Made by a program: the position numbers and the translations under genes. The notes beneath the pieces are model-generated. The model had not been told where the DNA came from. It searched no databases and was given only the letters and a program-made list of their open reading frames with translations. DNA of 35,503 bases from an uncultured Bacteroidales bacterium (lineage in GTDB: Bacteria; Bacteroidota; Bacteroidia; Bacteroidales; UBA4417): the NCBI GenBank assembly GCA_903864265.1, contig CAIPFN010000193.1, positions 1-35,503 on the forward strand. The letters run 5' to 3'. Below are positions 16,537 to 25,775 of the stretch, one piece after another. Every line of letters begins with the position of its first letter. The stretch's first letter is position 1.

Positions 16537-17325
16537 CTATTTTCTTTTACCGTCATCCACATCAAGAAATTGTTTGGCTATACCCATTTCTTCGTCCGAC
16601 CACAGCTGGGTGATAAAATATTTTATCTGTACATCGCGGCCAAGATTTTGTTTACAACGCATTTCCAGCTGAAAGGCATAAGTCGACCCGGTCCACCGCA
16701 GTTGCAGCCTTACCGGCTTCCAGAAGTTATAGCAGCCCCTGGTTTTCCGGATCGATGAACTGGAATTTCCATAGGCACTCACCGCAACGGCATGCATGAT
16801 GGCATGCATCCCGCTGTCTTTTATCCCGGTGCGGGCTACAATTTCAAAAGCCTGGCAATGATTCAGCGCCGGGGTGATGGCATACCATGAGCCGTCGGCA
16901 GGAATGGTGCTTCCGCCTGCATAACTACCCAAACGGCCTTTCGACGATATCCAGCCGTTGACGTCGAGTTCCGTTTTCGGCATGGGCTCGTTTATTCCCA
17001 TACGGCCTTCCTTGTTAAAAGTCAGCAGCGGGATTTCACTTTCAGGATTTCGTATTTCAAGGTCATTTTTCTCCCCGCTAATAGTATCTTCTTTGTTTAT
17101 GCTGATGACCCATTGCGCATCTTCATCCTGAATTTCTTCATAAAAGCTGATCAGGTTTTCCGAACCTCCCACCCCGGAAATCATCAGGCCATGGTCCCTG
17201 GTTTTTGAAAAGCCGTCATCAATCTTGTTTATTCCTGAATCAATGAGGTGTTCAAATTCGGCTTCGGAAGGGATATCCCCTTTCTTGAAATAATGCTTGA
17301 GGGTGTTTCTGTCTTTCATTGCCAT
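16537..17325 (-). CDS. Putative eCIS tail-fibre / receptor-binding protein (Afp13 position)
   Basis: A 262-residue protein of modular fibre type. The N-terminus (RNTLKHYFKKGDIPSEAEFEHLIDS) resembles the leading segment of Bacteroidota phage and eCIS fibre proteins that docks to a baseplate. A short triple-stranded-fibre motif follows (GRMGINEPMPKTELDVNGWIS, residues about 107-127), similar to the IGIGT...LDVNG repeats of tail fibres. The C-terminal 130 residues form a compact, Cys- and aromatic-containing beta-rich domain (GRLGSYAGGS, GCYNFWKPV, LRWTGSTYAFQLEM), a plausible receptor-binding head. It is much shorter than Afp13. It lies between the two wedge genes, where it abuts the Afp12-like gene. 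An alternative start two codons in (Met3) is possible. Function is inferred from context and motif style. Confidence 0.65.
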   Translation of the reverse strand: MAMKDRNTLKHYFKKGDIPSEAEFEHLIDSGINKIDDGFSKTRDHGLMISGVGGSENLISFYEEIQDEDAQWVISINKEDTISGEKNDLEIRNPESEIPLLTFNKEGRMGINEPMPKTELDVNGWISSKGRLGSYAGGSTIPADGSWYAITPALNHCQAFEIVARTGIKDSGMHAIMHAVAVSAYGNSSSSIRKTRGCYNFWKPVRLQLRWTGSTYAFQLEMRCKQNLGRDVQIKYFITQLWSDEEMGIAKQFLDVDDGKRK

Positions 17326-17339
17326 AAGTCGGGTCTTTT

Positions 17340-20300
17340 TTATTTTTTAATCACAAAGTCAACGCCCAGTTTCATATTATCAATGCCCCGGGGAACCGGC
17401 GCACGGTATTTTAAATCATCAATGGCCGTGATATCGTGCTGGGGAACAGAAGTTAATATCGACCAGGGAAATTCGGGAGCAATAACCTCATCATTGCCTT
17501 TTTGCCTGGCAGTGTCAAAGAGCGTTACATCTTCCTGTTCGACATTGGTCTTAACAATCGAAAAGGAAGTCACAAACTCCACATACTCCCGGTTGTTGAC
17601 AAACGACATGATTTTGGACCGGTATTGACTGTGCCCGAATTGTTCGTCCTGATGGTCCGAAGCAATCCAGGGAGTGAGGTAGGCAACCAGCTCGTCGTTC
17701 AACCGGGTGATATAATGCCCGGTATTGAGCTTTTGGACAAATTTCACCTGGCAAATTACCCTGATTCTTTCGTAAAAAGGGTTCCTGACTTCGATTTTCA
17801 CAAAGGGCGAACTAAGTTCCTGCAGGTAATCGCGCATCCGGATTAACAGGCTGATTCCGAATGTAGGACTGAGCTTATTGGTGATGTAAGGATTGGTGAT
17901 ATCGGGCGTAACAACCATCAATATATTGCCCGGTTCAACAAAGCTAAAGTCTTGCCTGGTTCCTGCGGCATATTCCATGGCGTTAAAGCATTTGGCTTTG
18001 TACACAAAAGGAAATTCTTCGAGTAGCAGCCTTTCGTAATCCCAGCTTGTATAGGCCCTGTTCTTATGCCTTAATCTTTCGCTCGCCCGTATGTAAAAAT
18101 TCGTTTCAGTCTCCTCCACTTTCCCGTGAAAAGGTTCCGACACCTGTTCAATGGAGGCGATCCCGGCATCGGGCTTTTGCAGTTTATTCATACTCCCTGC
18201 AGGCAAAGGCTTCGCCAGATGGGAGCCGTCGCTGTTTTCATCCCATTGTACCTGGGCAACGTTGGTATAGATTCCAACCACCTCGGGGGCAATATTTGAG
18301 TGAGCGCTCACCGATGCTTTCAGCCAGAAGAGGTGGTCGTTGGTAAGCGTATTCCGGTTTGTGATGGATTCCGGTATTTTCATGCTGATGATCCCACTCT
18401 GCACAAATCCCCTGGTATTATCCAGGATTATAGATTTGGCTGGCAGATCCTCCCAGTTGTCATTTTCGAGGTACTGCCAACGTGGGACAGGAACTTCGCG
18501 AATGTAGGATTCATCATTTCCCGACTGGGTTTTGAAAAAGAAATGGATGAGCCCGTCGGCAGGGTAGGAGTCAAGCCCTATCATCAGGTGCCCTTCCGGC
18601 TGGTACTCCAACAATAGCTTTACGGGTTTTTCGCCCGACTTAAATTCCCGTTGTTTGTATCCAACCGGCCCTATGCTGTATAATTGTATGGTATCCCTGG
18701 GTCCTTTTTCGCTGAAGGCTTCCGTTTCGGCTGCATAATTTACCGTAATGCGTTTAACAACAGGTGAAACGGGCGGGTTGGGCTCTTTGGGCTTACTGCC
18801 ATCAGCCGGCCTGGAATTTTCACGAATCGATTTGTACAGGTTTTTCGTATATGCATCGTAGCCAAAAGCAAATTCGGGGCTGATCAGCTCCAGTTTCATA
18901 TAGCCATTCCTGGTTTTTAAGGTATAAGGACTGAAGTTTTCTCCATCTTTGCTCTCGGAAGGATCAACAGGTAACAGCAGGTTTTTGAAATGAGTGTGAT
19001 CCGACAGTTTTTTAAGCACGGCCTGTTTCTCGCGAGCTTCTTCGAATAAGGGGAAAACCGATTTTGCCGGAAGTTTCTTCCAGGTACCGGCATGAAGGTA
19101 TTCGATTTCCACCTGATAGTCCGAATTCAGGATTTCCTCCTCATACCCGTCGAAATACCCGCTCCATCCGTCGGGACCGGAAGGCAACTGGTACCATACC
19201 AGGTTAATATCCATGCGGACCACCGGCTTGCTGAACAGCTCACGGCTGCCTAAAAGAAAATAGGAATGGACTTTGGGAACCGCCCCGAAAAACTGGAAGG
19301 GTGCCGAATGGTCTATCTGCCCGTAATTGTTAAACAGCAGAAAGTTATTCATCCCCTCAACTTCAACCCGCAGCCTGACGTTGATAATGTCCAGCTTTTG
19401 AATAAGCGGGAATGCATATATGTGGCTTTCTTCGCGCAACAATACCTTTACATAAGGGGTGTCCAGCATGGGCTGATTCGCGTATGAATGCGTCTTTTGA
19501 GAAGTTAGGGCCTGAACATCGGAGGATAGGAATATTTCCAGTGATATGGCGCTTCTCTCTGGTTTATTCACCACTTTAAACCTGTCAACCCTGCTCTCTT
19601 CCCCGTTTATAACCACGAAAACATCAAAGGCAGTGCTGAAAATCTGGTAAAATGTAAACCCGTAATCATTGCTCTTATCACCTTCATTTTTATCAATAAT
19701 GCGGATCAGATCAATAAATGACTGGTAGCTGCTGTTAGTAGCCATCAGGTCGAAGCAAATAAGCCTTTCGCCTTCGGCAAGCTGCAGACATGAAGAAGCA
19801 AGAATAAATCCAACTGCCGCAGTATCCATAGTTCGTTCCGAAGCGGCCTTCCGAAACTGGTCTTCGCCAAAAACTTTCATGGACCCCAGTTTATCCGGGT
19901 CATGCTTTTTGAAAAAGATATCCGTGATTTCCCGGAGGTTTTCGAGCCCGGTGTAATTGAGGCTGTTCTGGCTGACAAAATATGTGTACAGCGCACTGAT
20001 TTTTGTTTTGGTCAGCCGGGTGTCGTACAGGGTGCGGTAAACAATGGCTGCTCCCGATTTGTCCTTCCCGCCTATTACCGCGGTATCTTTCCCGAGCATA
20101 TACGAGTCAAAGTCCTTATTCAGTTCGAAGCGTACAAACGCCTTGTCGGCAACCAAGCCCTTACGGCTAAGCTTCAGCACTTCTTCAAAATAATAATCAA
20201 GATGTCTTTTGGTTATGCCGTTTATCCTGCCCTGAAGAATTTTGTACACTTTCAGGAAACCCAGGAAGAGAGCCATATGCGGGCGCACATCCTGGTTGCT

Positions 20301-20990
20301 GACTTTTTTTTCGGCTATGGTCTTCTGGGCCAAACGGATCACATTTTCTGCAAACAGGTACACTTCCTCGAAAGTGTATTTTATCTTTTCAAGGTCAACC
20401 GCCTCAGCCGTATTCGCTGCCGGGTCTTTTCCCGAAAACAGGTTTAATGAAAAGGTGCTGTTTATTAATTCCCAGGGGATATCCAGATTAAGCTGAACCG
20501 AATATCGGTAAATTTGCCGGATTCCTGCTGAAACGCTATCCGAATTCACGAATTTTGAGATGTTCACCAGTTCCTCATTGGTCAGGTCATTCATCCCCAG
20601 GTTCGTATTCCAGGAAGCAAGCAGGCTGAGTATGGTATGCGCAGGGCCAAGCAGGTATTGAAGTTGTGCCGATATATCGGCTTTATCCGTCAGGGTTGCG
20701 AAAAGTTCGTAGGATTGATAGAAGGCTTTTTGTTCAGGGTACAGGTTCGTATTAGCAATGATGTATAAAAAAATATATCGTTCTTTGAGAAAAAAGTCTT
20801 TCCAGCTTTGAGTTACAGAGCCATCGGCATTATAGTAGTTTAAGGATGCGGAAAACTCAACTGCGAACCTCACCATATCGCCGGTAGTTCTCCCGTCGAT
20901 CAGGAAATTCCCGGGAAGAAGGTTTTCGTCCAGGCGGGTCCGCTGGCTTGTCCCTTCACGGGTATTGTATAAATCCAGAGTGCTTTCCAT
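17340..20990 (-). CDS. eCIS baseplate J-like wedge protein (Afp11-like)
   Basis: A 1216-residue protein. Its C-terminal quarter is the clearest part: LRHKNRAYTSWDYERLLLEEFP, then VYKAKC, VEPGNILMVVTP and VKIEVRNPFYERIRVICQVKF match the J-like/gp6 baseplate domain order. The middle contains beta-sandwich insert regions and a Pro-rich linker (SRPADGSKPKEPNPPVSP). In Afp and PVC, Afp11 and Afp12 form the wedges around the central spike. It is followed by the fibre-like gene after 14 bases and preceded by the gp25-like gene 9 bases away, so it belongs to the same transcript. No frameshift was seen across its 3.6 kb. Confidence 0.87.
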   Translation of the reverse strand: MESTLDLYNTREGTSQRTRLDENLLPGNFLIDGRTTGDMVRFAVEFSASLNYYNADGSVTQSWKDFFLKERYIFLYIIANTNLYPEQKAFYQSYELFATLTDKADISAQLQYLLGPAHTILSLLASWNTNLGMNDLTNEELVNISKFVNSDSVSAGIRQIYRYSVQLNLDIPWELINSTFSLNLFSGKDPAANTAEAVDLEKIKYTFEEVYLFAENVIRLAQKTIAEKKVSNQDVRPHMALFLGFLKVYKILQGRINGITKRHLDYYFEEVLKLSRKGLVADKAFVRFELNKDFDSYMLGKDTAVIGGKDKSGAAIVYRTLYDTRLTKTKISALYTYFVSQNSLNYTGLENLREITDIFFKKHDPDKLGSMKVFGEDQFRKAASERTMDTAAVGFILASSCLQLAEGERLICFDLMATNSSYQSFIDLIRIIDKNEGDKSNDYGFTFYQIFSTAFDVFVVINGEESRVDRFKVVNKPERSAISLEIFLSSDVQALTSQKTHSYANQPMLDTPYVKVLLREESHIYAFPLIQKLDIINVRLRVEVEGMNNFLLFNNYGQIDHSAPFQFFGAVPKVHSYFLLGSRELFSKPVVRMDINLVWYQLPSGPDGWSGYFDGYEEEILNSDYQVEIEYLHAGTWKKLPAKSVFPLFEEAREKQAVLKKLSDHTHFKNLLLPVDPSESKDGENFSPYTLKTRNGYMKLELISPEFAFGYDAYTKNLYKSIRENSRPADGSKPKEPNPPVSPVVKRITVNYAAETEAFSEKGPRDTIQLYSIGPVGYKQREFKSGEKPVKLLLEYQPEGHLMIGLDSYPADGLIHFFFKTQSGNDESYIREVPVPRWQYLENDNWEDLPAKSIILDNTRGFVQSGIISMKIPESITNRNTLTNDHLFWLKASVSAHSNIAPEVVGIYTNVAQVQWDENSDGSHLAKPLPAGSMNKLQKPDAGIASIEQVSEPFHGKVEETETNFYIRASERLRHKNRAYTSWDYERLLLEEFPFVYKAKCFNAMEYAAGTRQDFSFVEPGNILMVVTPDITNPYITNKLSPTFGISLLIRMRDYLQELSSPFVKIEVRNPFYERIRVICQVKFVQKLNTGHYITRLNDELVAYLTPWIASDHQDEQFGHSQYRSKIMSFVNNREYVEFVTSFSIVKTNVEQEDVTLFDTARQKGNDEVIAPEFPWSILTSVPQHDITAIDDLKYRAPVPRGIDNMKLGVDFVIKK

Positions 20991-20999
20991 CCGACAGCC

Positions 21000-21422
21000 T
21001 TATTGGTTTTCTTTAATATTGGTCCCTTCCAGCCTGTAAAACGGGTATACCAGGTTCTGCCTGGTATTTATGGTGCGTATGGTATAATCGAGCGAAATGT
21101 AAATCACCCCTTCAACCAGGGGGTTATACTCAACTTTAACCTCGTTCAGTTTGATCCTCGATTCAAAAAGCAATATGGCCTGTTCGACCAGGTCTTTTAA
21201 TTTCGTAAAAAGCGAATTGGAAATGGGCTCGAAAACCAGCCTGTTGATTCCACAGCCAAAGTCGAGGTGCATGACCCGCTCGCCGGGAGTAGTGCCTAAC
21301 AGTATCATCAGGCTTTGCTGAATATCCTTTTCGGCCGCTACCATCGAATTCTGATAATTGCTTAGCGGGAAATCCGGCGGAAAGGCCCAGCCTGCTCCTA
21401 AAAATGATTTTTCGTTTTCCAT
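21000..21422 (-). CDS. gp25-like baseplate protein (Afp9-like)
   Basis: A 140-residue GPW/gp25 family protein. The diagnostic segment is visible: IQQSLMILLGTTPGERVMHL followed by DFGCGINRLVFEP, which carries the PGER and FGxG features of gp25. In contractile systems gp25 joins the inner baseplate to the sheath and starts sheath assembly. It abuts the PAAR gene (21422/21423) and lies 9 bases upstream of the J-like wedge gene. Length is normal for the family. Confidence 0.92.
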   Translation of the reverse strand: MENEKSFLGAGWAFPPDFPLSNYQNSMVAAEKDIQQSLMILLGTTPGERVMHLDFGCGINRLVFEPISNSLFTKLKDLVEQAILLFESRIKLNEVKVEYNPLVEGVIYISLDYTIRTINTRQNLVYPFYRLEGTNIKENQ

Positions 21423-21722
21423 TTATCCTCCTATTATTACCGTTGGTGCTCCCAGCACGATGCTGCCCCCGTGAGCAGTCGAATCCCCCATGCGGGCGGC
21501 AGGCATGCCCCCTATCAGAACCGTTGCCGAACCTTTTATTATGCTGTCGGGTGGGCCCACGCAAACACAGGAATCGCCCAACCTGGCAGCAGGCATTCCT
21601 GCAATGAGCACATTGGGCTGTCCCGGCCCTACAATCGGCCCCCCGACATGGGGTATAGGAGGCAAACCCGGGGTGACCATAGGGCAGACATGCATATCGG
21701 TTAACCTGGCTGCAAATGGCAT
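21423..21722 (-). CDS. PAAR-domain spike tip protein (Afp10-like)
   Basis: A 99-residue PAAR protein that would cap the spike as a sharp tip. Two repeats of the motif are evident: NVLIAGMPAARLGDSCVCVG and TVLIGGMPAARMGDSTAHGG, with His and Cys residues (DMHVCP, CVC, TAHGG) as candidate metal ligands. There is no C-terminal toxin extension, so it is a structural tip only. It directly precedes the gp25-like gene. The upstream 384 bases to the spike gene are unusually long for this operon. Confidence 0.93.
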   Translation of the reverse strand: MPFAARLTDMHVCPMVTPGLPPIPHVGGPIVGPGQPNVLIAGMPAARLGDSCVCVGPPDSIIKGSATVLIGGMPAARMGDSTAHGGSIVLGAPTVIIGG

Positions 21723-22106
21723 TTTAGTATTTTTAGTAGTTAGTAGTTTATTTTATTGAATCGTACTCTTCCTGTTTTCCGTTGGAGTAAAGTGATGGAT
21801 TGCACTGCTTTCATATTAATATACCCTTCCCCCCAAATATGGCTCTTGTCCGGCCAGGTAGCTTATCCGGAAATTTAAACATAAGCAGGGCTAAATATGA
21901 AATTTCAGGCTTTTCAGCACTATTATGTTTAATCTCCCTGGACATCTGATCATAAATATTGAACCGGAATTCTGATTCACTCTGATTGCTGGTGATAAGG
22001 TGGAAATCAGCTGTTCAGGCTTTATCCAATAAGTGTTTAACCTCAGGCACAACCATTTTTAACTTCCGGCTATCCTGCACGGCCAGCAGTTGATCAGGCC
22101 GCAAGG
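21723..22106. other. Intergenic gap between spike and PAAR genes
   Basis: At 384 bases this is the only large gap among the structural genes, where other junctions are 0-44 bases. I find no convincing coding frame. The minus-strand sequence just before the PAAR start reads ACTACTAACTACTAAAAATACTAAA, an A-rich direct-repeat leader of the kind used for translation initiation in Bacteroidota. No clear TAnnTTTG element or terminator hairpin was seen. It may hold an internal promoter or the remains of a lost gene. Confidence 0.5.
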
Positions 22107-23903
22107 CTAATTAATCATAACTATCGCCCCTTTAATAGTGGTTTGGCCGCTTGCCGAGAATTCAGCGCTTGCCTGCCCGCTCGATTTCATGGCTATTTCG
22201 GCTGAATTAGTAACATTTAGTCCCGAAACCGTAACGTCTCCGCCCGAAGAGGAAATCTTAATATTGGAAGTACTGCTGATCTCTATGCCAGAGGCTGACA
22301 TGGCTATTTTGTTGCTGCTTTTATCCGTGATGGTAATCCCATCATTGCTGGTTTTTATGGAGTTGCCGTTCTGGTCCGCAAGGGTTATGGCTTTATCCTC
22401 GTCCGAAAAAGTTATCTTATTGCTTCCGGGAGTTTGAATATTTATGATTTTTTTTTCATCGTCGATCTCGATCTTACACCCGCTTTTGGTTACCAGGGCT
22501 TTGGTGAAATTGTCAGCGGTAAGGTCGTAGGGCGGAGGATTCTTGCTGCTGTAAAGCGACCCCAGTATAATCGGGTAGTTTGGATCGTTGTTTAAAAATC
22601 CCAGCACTACTTCGTCATCAATCTCGGGAATAAAAAAATTGCCTTTTTTATTGGTTGCGTAATAGGATGTCAGCCTGGCCCAGATGGCGTTGGTATCGTC
22701 CTGCATCATAGGCAGGGTTACCTGTATCTTGTTTTCGTTTCCGGGATCCCCATCCAGTTTTTTTACTTTTCCTATCATCAATCCGCCAACCTGAGGGGTT
22801 AATCCGCCGGCCGGTAATGAATTGATATTCGGTTTGGCTGCAAACCACCCCCCGTCCATCCCAAAGCGGATTTCGGTAGTCCATTTCCCTTCGTAGATAA
22901 GATGACTGACAGCGGATACATAGGCATGGCCCGAAAACCGGTCGCCTACACCCGAAATGTCAACTATGGAATTTGGAAGCACAAGCGAGGAACCCAGGAA
23001 AGTGGCCGAACCTGTTAATCCTGACAACCTGGTTTTCATCAGTCTGGCATCGGCCCAGGCTTTCAGCAAAGCCATATCCACCTGGGCAGAAGTTACAAGC
23101 ATTTCTTTATCAACCCCCAGGTCCGTACCCAGTTTTTTGCTGTTAATATTCCCTATGGCCGGCATAGAAGGTTCGCTTCCCGAACCGTTAGCGATTTTCT
23201 GTGTAGCCGGATCCCACGCGAAGGCATCAACCCCGGTGGTCTGGTCAACCGCATTTAAATCTGCTTCAAATTTTATCAGGTCGACGCCATAGGTTAATTT
23301 GAGTACCGGCGATGCGGAGGTATCCGGCTTTTTTACACTCACTTTACCCTGGTTTACTGCCGCCACCAGGCCGTTAACATCGGCCCTGATCATCATAAAA
23401 TCCCAGTCGGTAGTATCGTACTGAACCAATTCAGGATGTGTAAAAGAGGTGGCATCCGCGTCGGATGACAGGCCGGCGTGGTTGCCGATTAAAGTGGAGA
23501 TGATATCGGAATCCTTTTCTTTAGAATAATAGGCGTTTTTGCGCACTTCCGTCATCAGGATAGCTTTATCGCGGCAGGTGATTTCGAGCACCGAGCCCCG
23601 GTCGGAGTCAAGGGAAAGGCGCATGCTCACGACAATCCCTTTAAAGATGGTTTTATCCTCCCCATCGTAGCCTGCCGTAATTTCAATTTCCTTGCCCGGC
23701 ACAAAATCATTGGAATTGGCTGCTTCAAAATCCTTTTCGGCCACATCCCCGTCAAGCATGCTGATGGAGGCTTCTGGAATCCTGTTCAGCGCATAATCGA
23801 CGGATATCCGGAATACCTGGTAGGTATCCTTAATCCTCGAGCCGCCTGAAAGTATTTTATACGTAACCAGGTCTAACGCTGACATATTCGGTGATTCGGC
23901 CAT
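22107..23903 (-). CDS. VgrG-like central spike protein (Afp8-like)
   Basis: A 598-residue spike protein. The N-terminal 350 residues show the gp27-like hub (VFRISVDYALNRIPEASISM, EITAGYDGEDKTIFKGIV, ITCRDKAILM), the middle carries the OB-fold segment (MIGKVKKLDGDPGNENKIQV, GFLNNDPNYPIILGSLYSSK), and the last 130 residues are a repetitive Ser/Thr/Ile beta-helix (ITLADQNGNSIKTSNDGITI, IKISSSGGDVTVSG) forming the trimeric needle. No effector domain is fused at the end. It starts 9 bases after the LysM gene. In eCIS this trimer sits below the tube and carries the PAAR tip. Confidence 0.93.
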   Translation of the reverse strand: MAESPNMSALDLVTYKILSGGSRIKDTYQVFRISVDYALNRIPEASISMLDGDVAEKDFEAANSNDFVPGKEIEITAGYDGEDKTIFKGIVVSMRLSLDSDRGSVLEITCRDKAILMTEVRKNAYYSKEKDSDIISTLIGNHAGLSSDADATSFTHPELVQYDTTDWDFMMIRADVNGLVAAVNQGKVSVKKPDTSASPVLKLTYGVDLIKFEADLNAVDQTTGVDAFAWDPATQKIANGSGSEPSMPAIGNINSKKLGTDLGVDKEMLVTSAQVDMALLKAWADARLMKTRLSGLTGSATFLGSSLVLPNSIVDISGVGDRFSGHAYVSAVSHLIYEGKWTTEIRFGMDGGWFAAKPNINSLPAGGLTPQVGGLMIGKVKKLDGDPGNENKIQVTLPMMQDDTNAIWARLTSYYATNKKGNFFIPEIDDEVVLGFLNNDPNYPIILGSLYSSKNPPPYDLTADNFTKALVTKSGCKIEIDDEKKIINIQTPGSNKITFSDEDKAITLADQNGNSIKTSNDGITITDKSSNKIAMSASGIEISSTSNIKISSSGGDVTVSGLNVTNSAEIAMKSSGQASAEFSASGQTTIKGAIVMIN

Positions 23904-23912
23904 ATTGCAGTT

Positions 23913-24593
23913 TTATTTGAGCGGAGGGAAACTCAATTTGCTTCCCGGATTTAAGTTCCTGAAATTAGTAAGGTTGTTGTGTTTGGCCACCTTGAGGTAA
24001 TACTTGCTTTTCCCGTAAATGCTATGGCATAAACTTACCAGCGTATCTCCTTCTTTTATTGTTACAACGTGTGTCATGTCGGGCGAACTCTGGTTAGCCT
24101 GGGCCGCGGCCATCTCTTCACTGATATAGCCGATAAAACTCAGCGAAACATTGGCCCTGAGCGGTGTAGCGTCCGACCTGAACATTTTGTATTCAATTGA
24201 TAAGTTGTCGAGCCGGCCTTTAAAGAGCATGGATCCCCACAACAATTCAACAAAGTAAGGCTGATGGATGCTTCCCTGGTAATCGTATACAATTCCCTTC
24301 AGTTCTTTGATCATTTGTTTCACATCCTTGCCTTTGTTGGCATCCGAAAGAGGCACTACGCCCGTACTGTCGAGCATGGTTTTAAAGCTCAGTTTTTCTT
24401 TCGCCATCTGGTTGAAATCCGACGCCTGGGCATTGCTACCCATATTTTTACGGTCGGTATAGTTGATGCTGTAGGTATGCGAATAGGTTTCCGGATTGAT
24501 CATCAGCTCAAAAGGCGCACCGGTCTTCCCCGAAAAGTTTTCATCGGAGTAGGCCTGGATTGTCATTTTTTCAAATTTTCCGGTTGGATCCAT
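23913..24593 (-). CDS. eCIS tube-baseplate connector with LysM domain (Afp7-like)
   Basis: A 226-residue protein with a CIS_tube-type N-terminal domain (residues about 5-160: APFELMINPETYSHTYSINY, QPYFVELLWGSMLFKGRLDN, RANVSLSFIGYI) and a C-terminal LysM motif at about 174-224 (THVVTIKEGDTLVSLCHSIY to LNPGSKLSFPP). This layout matches Afp7/gp53-type proteins that clamp the inner baseplate round the hub. Its ATG begins on the base immediately after the stop codon of the small DUF5908 gene, and the spike gene follows 9 bases later. The LysM probably serves protein-protein packing here rather than cell-wall binding; that is from family knowledge. Confidence 0.9.
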   Translation of the reverse strand: MDPTGKFEKMTIQAYSDENFSGKTGAPFELMINPETYSHTYSINYTDRKNMGSNAQASDFNQMAKEKLSFKTMLDSTGVVPLSDANKGKDVKQMIKELKGIVYDYQGSIHQPYFVELLWGSMLFKGRLDNLSIEYKMFRSDATPLRANVSLSFIGYISEEMAAAQANQSSPDMTHVVTIKEGDTLVSLCHSIYGKSKYYLKVAKHNNLTNFRNLNPGSKLSFPPLK

Positions 24594-24764
24594 TTACCTG
24601 CGGCTTTGGTTTTTTATGGCCTTCATAATCATATGTTCACAACTCCTGAGGAGTTCACTTTTCAGCTCTTCGAGTTGTTTCACCTGCATTTCGGCATGAA
24701 CTGCCGGATGAGGTTCTTTTTCAACGCTCGTGGTGATGATCACCTCTTTTATTTCAATGGGCAT
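24594..24764 (-). CDS. DUF5908 family small eCIS protein (Afp6-like position)
   Basis: A 56-residue gene that I found by translating the gap between the second tube gene and the LysM gene. It begins MPIEIKEVIITTSVEKE and ends KAIKNQSRR. The MPIEIKE...I start is characteristic of DUF5908, a small family that accompanies contractile injection loci. The remainder is a single amphipathic helix (QVKQLEELKSELLRSCEHMI). It fits exactly: 26 bases after the tube gene, and its TAA is followed at once by the ATG of the LysM gene. Its function is not established; the operon position suggests a minor assembly or tube-baseplate component. Confidence 0.85.
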   Translation of the reverse strand: MPIEIKEVIITTSVEKEPHPAVHAEMQVKQLEELKSELLRSCEHMIMKAIKNQSRR

Positions 24765-24790
24765 AATGCTAAGTTTGGATGTATCCCGGC

Positions 24791-25273
24791 TTAATTGCCT
24801 AAATCAAGGTTTTGGTTGAAATAGTTCACCTTGTAATAATTATAGGCAAACTCTATGGATTCGGTGAGAATGTCATTTTTCATGGAATCCAGCGAAGAGA
24901 ATTGCCACTTAACAGGCCTGGCGTTAATGAATACCCATTGCATCAGGATCTTACCTTCCGCTCCCAGCAACGAAACATAAATACTCTTAGGTTTGATGGG
25001 TTCCTGGAAGCCGGACGAAAGTGTATCGTTCACCCAGTTAGCGAGGTCTGACTTAATAGTCAGAACCCCTCGCTTTAAAACCAGGTTTGAAGGTTTGCTA
25101 ACCGTAGGCAACTGCCACTGGAATCGGGATTCCCCTCCTTCAGCCACCGACTCGGTACCCATTTCGTTGGATATCCCGGATACTTCCTGGAATTTTCCAT
25201 CATTATTGCTGTTGGGCGAATTAAACCCAACCACAAAATAAAACCCAACCGGTGGGTAATACTCGTTTGCCAT
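24791..25273 (-). CDS. eCIS tube protein 2 (Afp5-like tube initiator)
   Basis: A 160-residue phage-tail-tube (gp19/Hcp-fold) protein: YYPPVGFYFVVGF, KFQEVSGISNEMGTESVAEG, LVLKRGVLTIKSDLANWVND and SLLGAEGKILMQWVFINARP are the standard tube strands. It is diverged from tube protein 1 and encoded nearer the baseplate genes. In Afp this position is Afp5, the first tube ring on the hub. Its start codon shares one base with the stop codon of the tube 1 gene (TGATG), implying coupled translation. Confidence 0.9.
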   Translation of the reverse strand: MANEYYPPVGFYFVVGFNSPNSNNDGKFQEVSGISNEMGTESVAEGGESRFQWQLPTVSKPSNLVLKRGVLTIKSDLANWVNDTLSSGFQEPIKPKSIYVSLLGAEGKILMQWVFINARPVKWQFSSLDSMKNDILTESIEFAYNYYKVNYFNQNLDLGN

Positions 25274-25731
25274 CAGCTATTCTCGATAGTTATACCTTCA
25301 TGAGCTATCTCGATAGTTTCCACGGCCGGTTCATTGCCGTCCGATTTCAGATCCGTGGCCGTAATCTTGGTTGGCCAGGCATTGAGTACCTTCCAGGTCA
25401 TGGTCGGTTTACCGGCTTCGTCGAGCAAACTAATGGTGAGAGGTATACGCTTGATGGTGTTGAGCTTTATTTTGTTATACCAGTCCCAATATTTGTTATC
25501 GGATTTGAAAACCCCCTTTTTCATGGTGATATTGCCGTTTTTGGCAATACCGGGCATTTTCACGGTGGCGAATACAGGACTGTTGCCATGCCTGTATTCA
25601 ATGATCTGGGTCTCGGCATCCAGTCCGGAAACTTCCTGAAAGGCAATTTCGTTAGAGTCCCACATTACTTTGAAATAAAACTTAGCCATTGGCCAAGCGC
25701 TCGTCGATTGAGCTGATCCATCATCTGCCAT
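25273..25731 (-). CDS. eCIS main tube protein (Afp1-like)
   Basis: A 152-residue tail-tube protein with the family pattern WPMAKFYFKVMWDSNEIAFQ, EVSGLDAETQIIEYRHG, NITMKKGVFKSDNKYWDWYN, LTISLLDEAGKPTMTWKVLN and VETIEIAHEGI. It should polymerise into the inner tube that carries cargo. It lies directly after the sheath gene (44 bases), the usual sheath-tube order. Being first of the two tube genes, it is probably the abundant one; copy number cannot be read from sequence. Confidence 0.92.
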   Translation of the reverse strand: MADDGSAQSTSAWPMAKFYFKVMWDSNEIAFQEVSGLDAETQIIEYRHGNSPVFATVKMPGIAKNGNITMKKGVFKSDNKYWDWYNKIKLNTIKRIPLTISLLDEAGKPTMTWKVLNAWPTKITATDLKSDGNEPAVETIEIAHEGITIENS

Positions 25732-25775
25732 AATTATAGATTTTTCGGGTTAATTTTCATTTGATTTCGGTTGCA

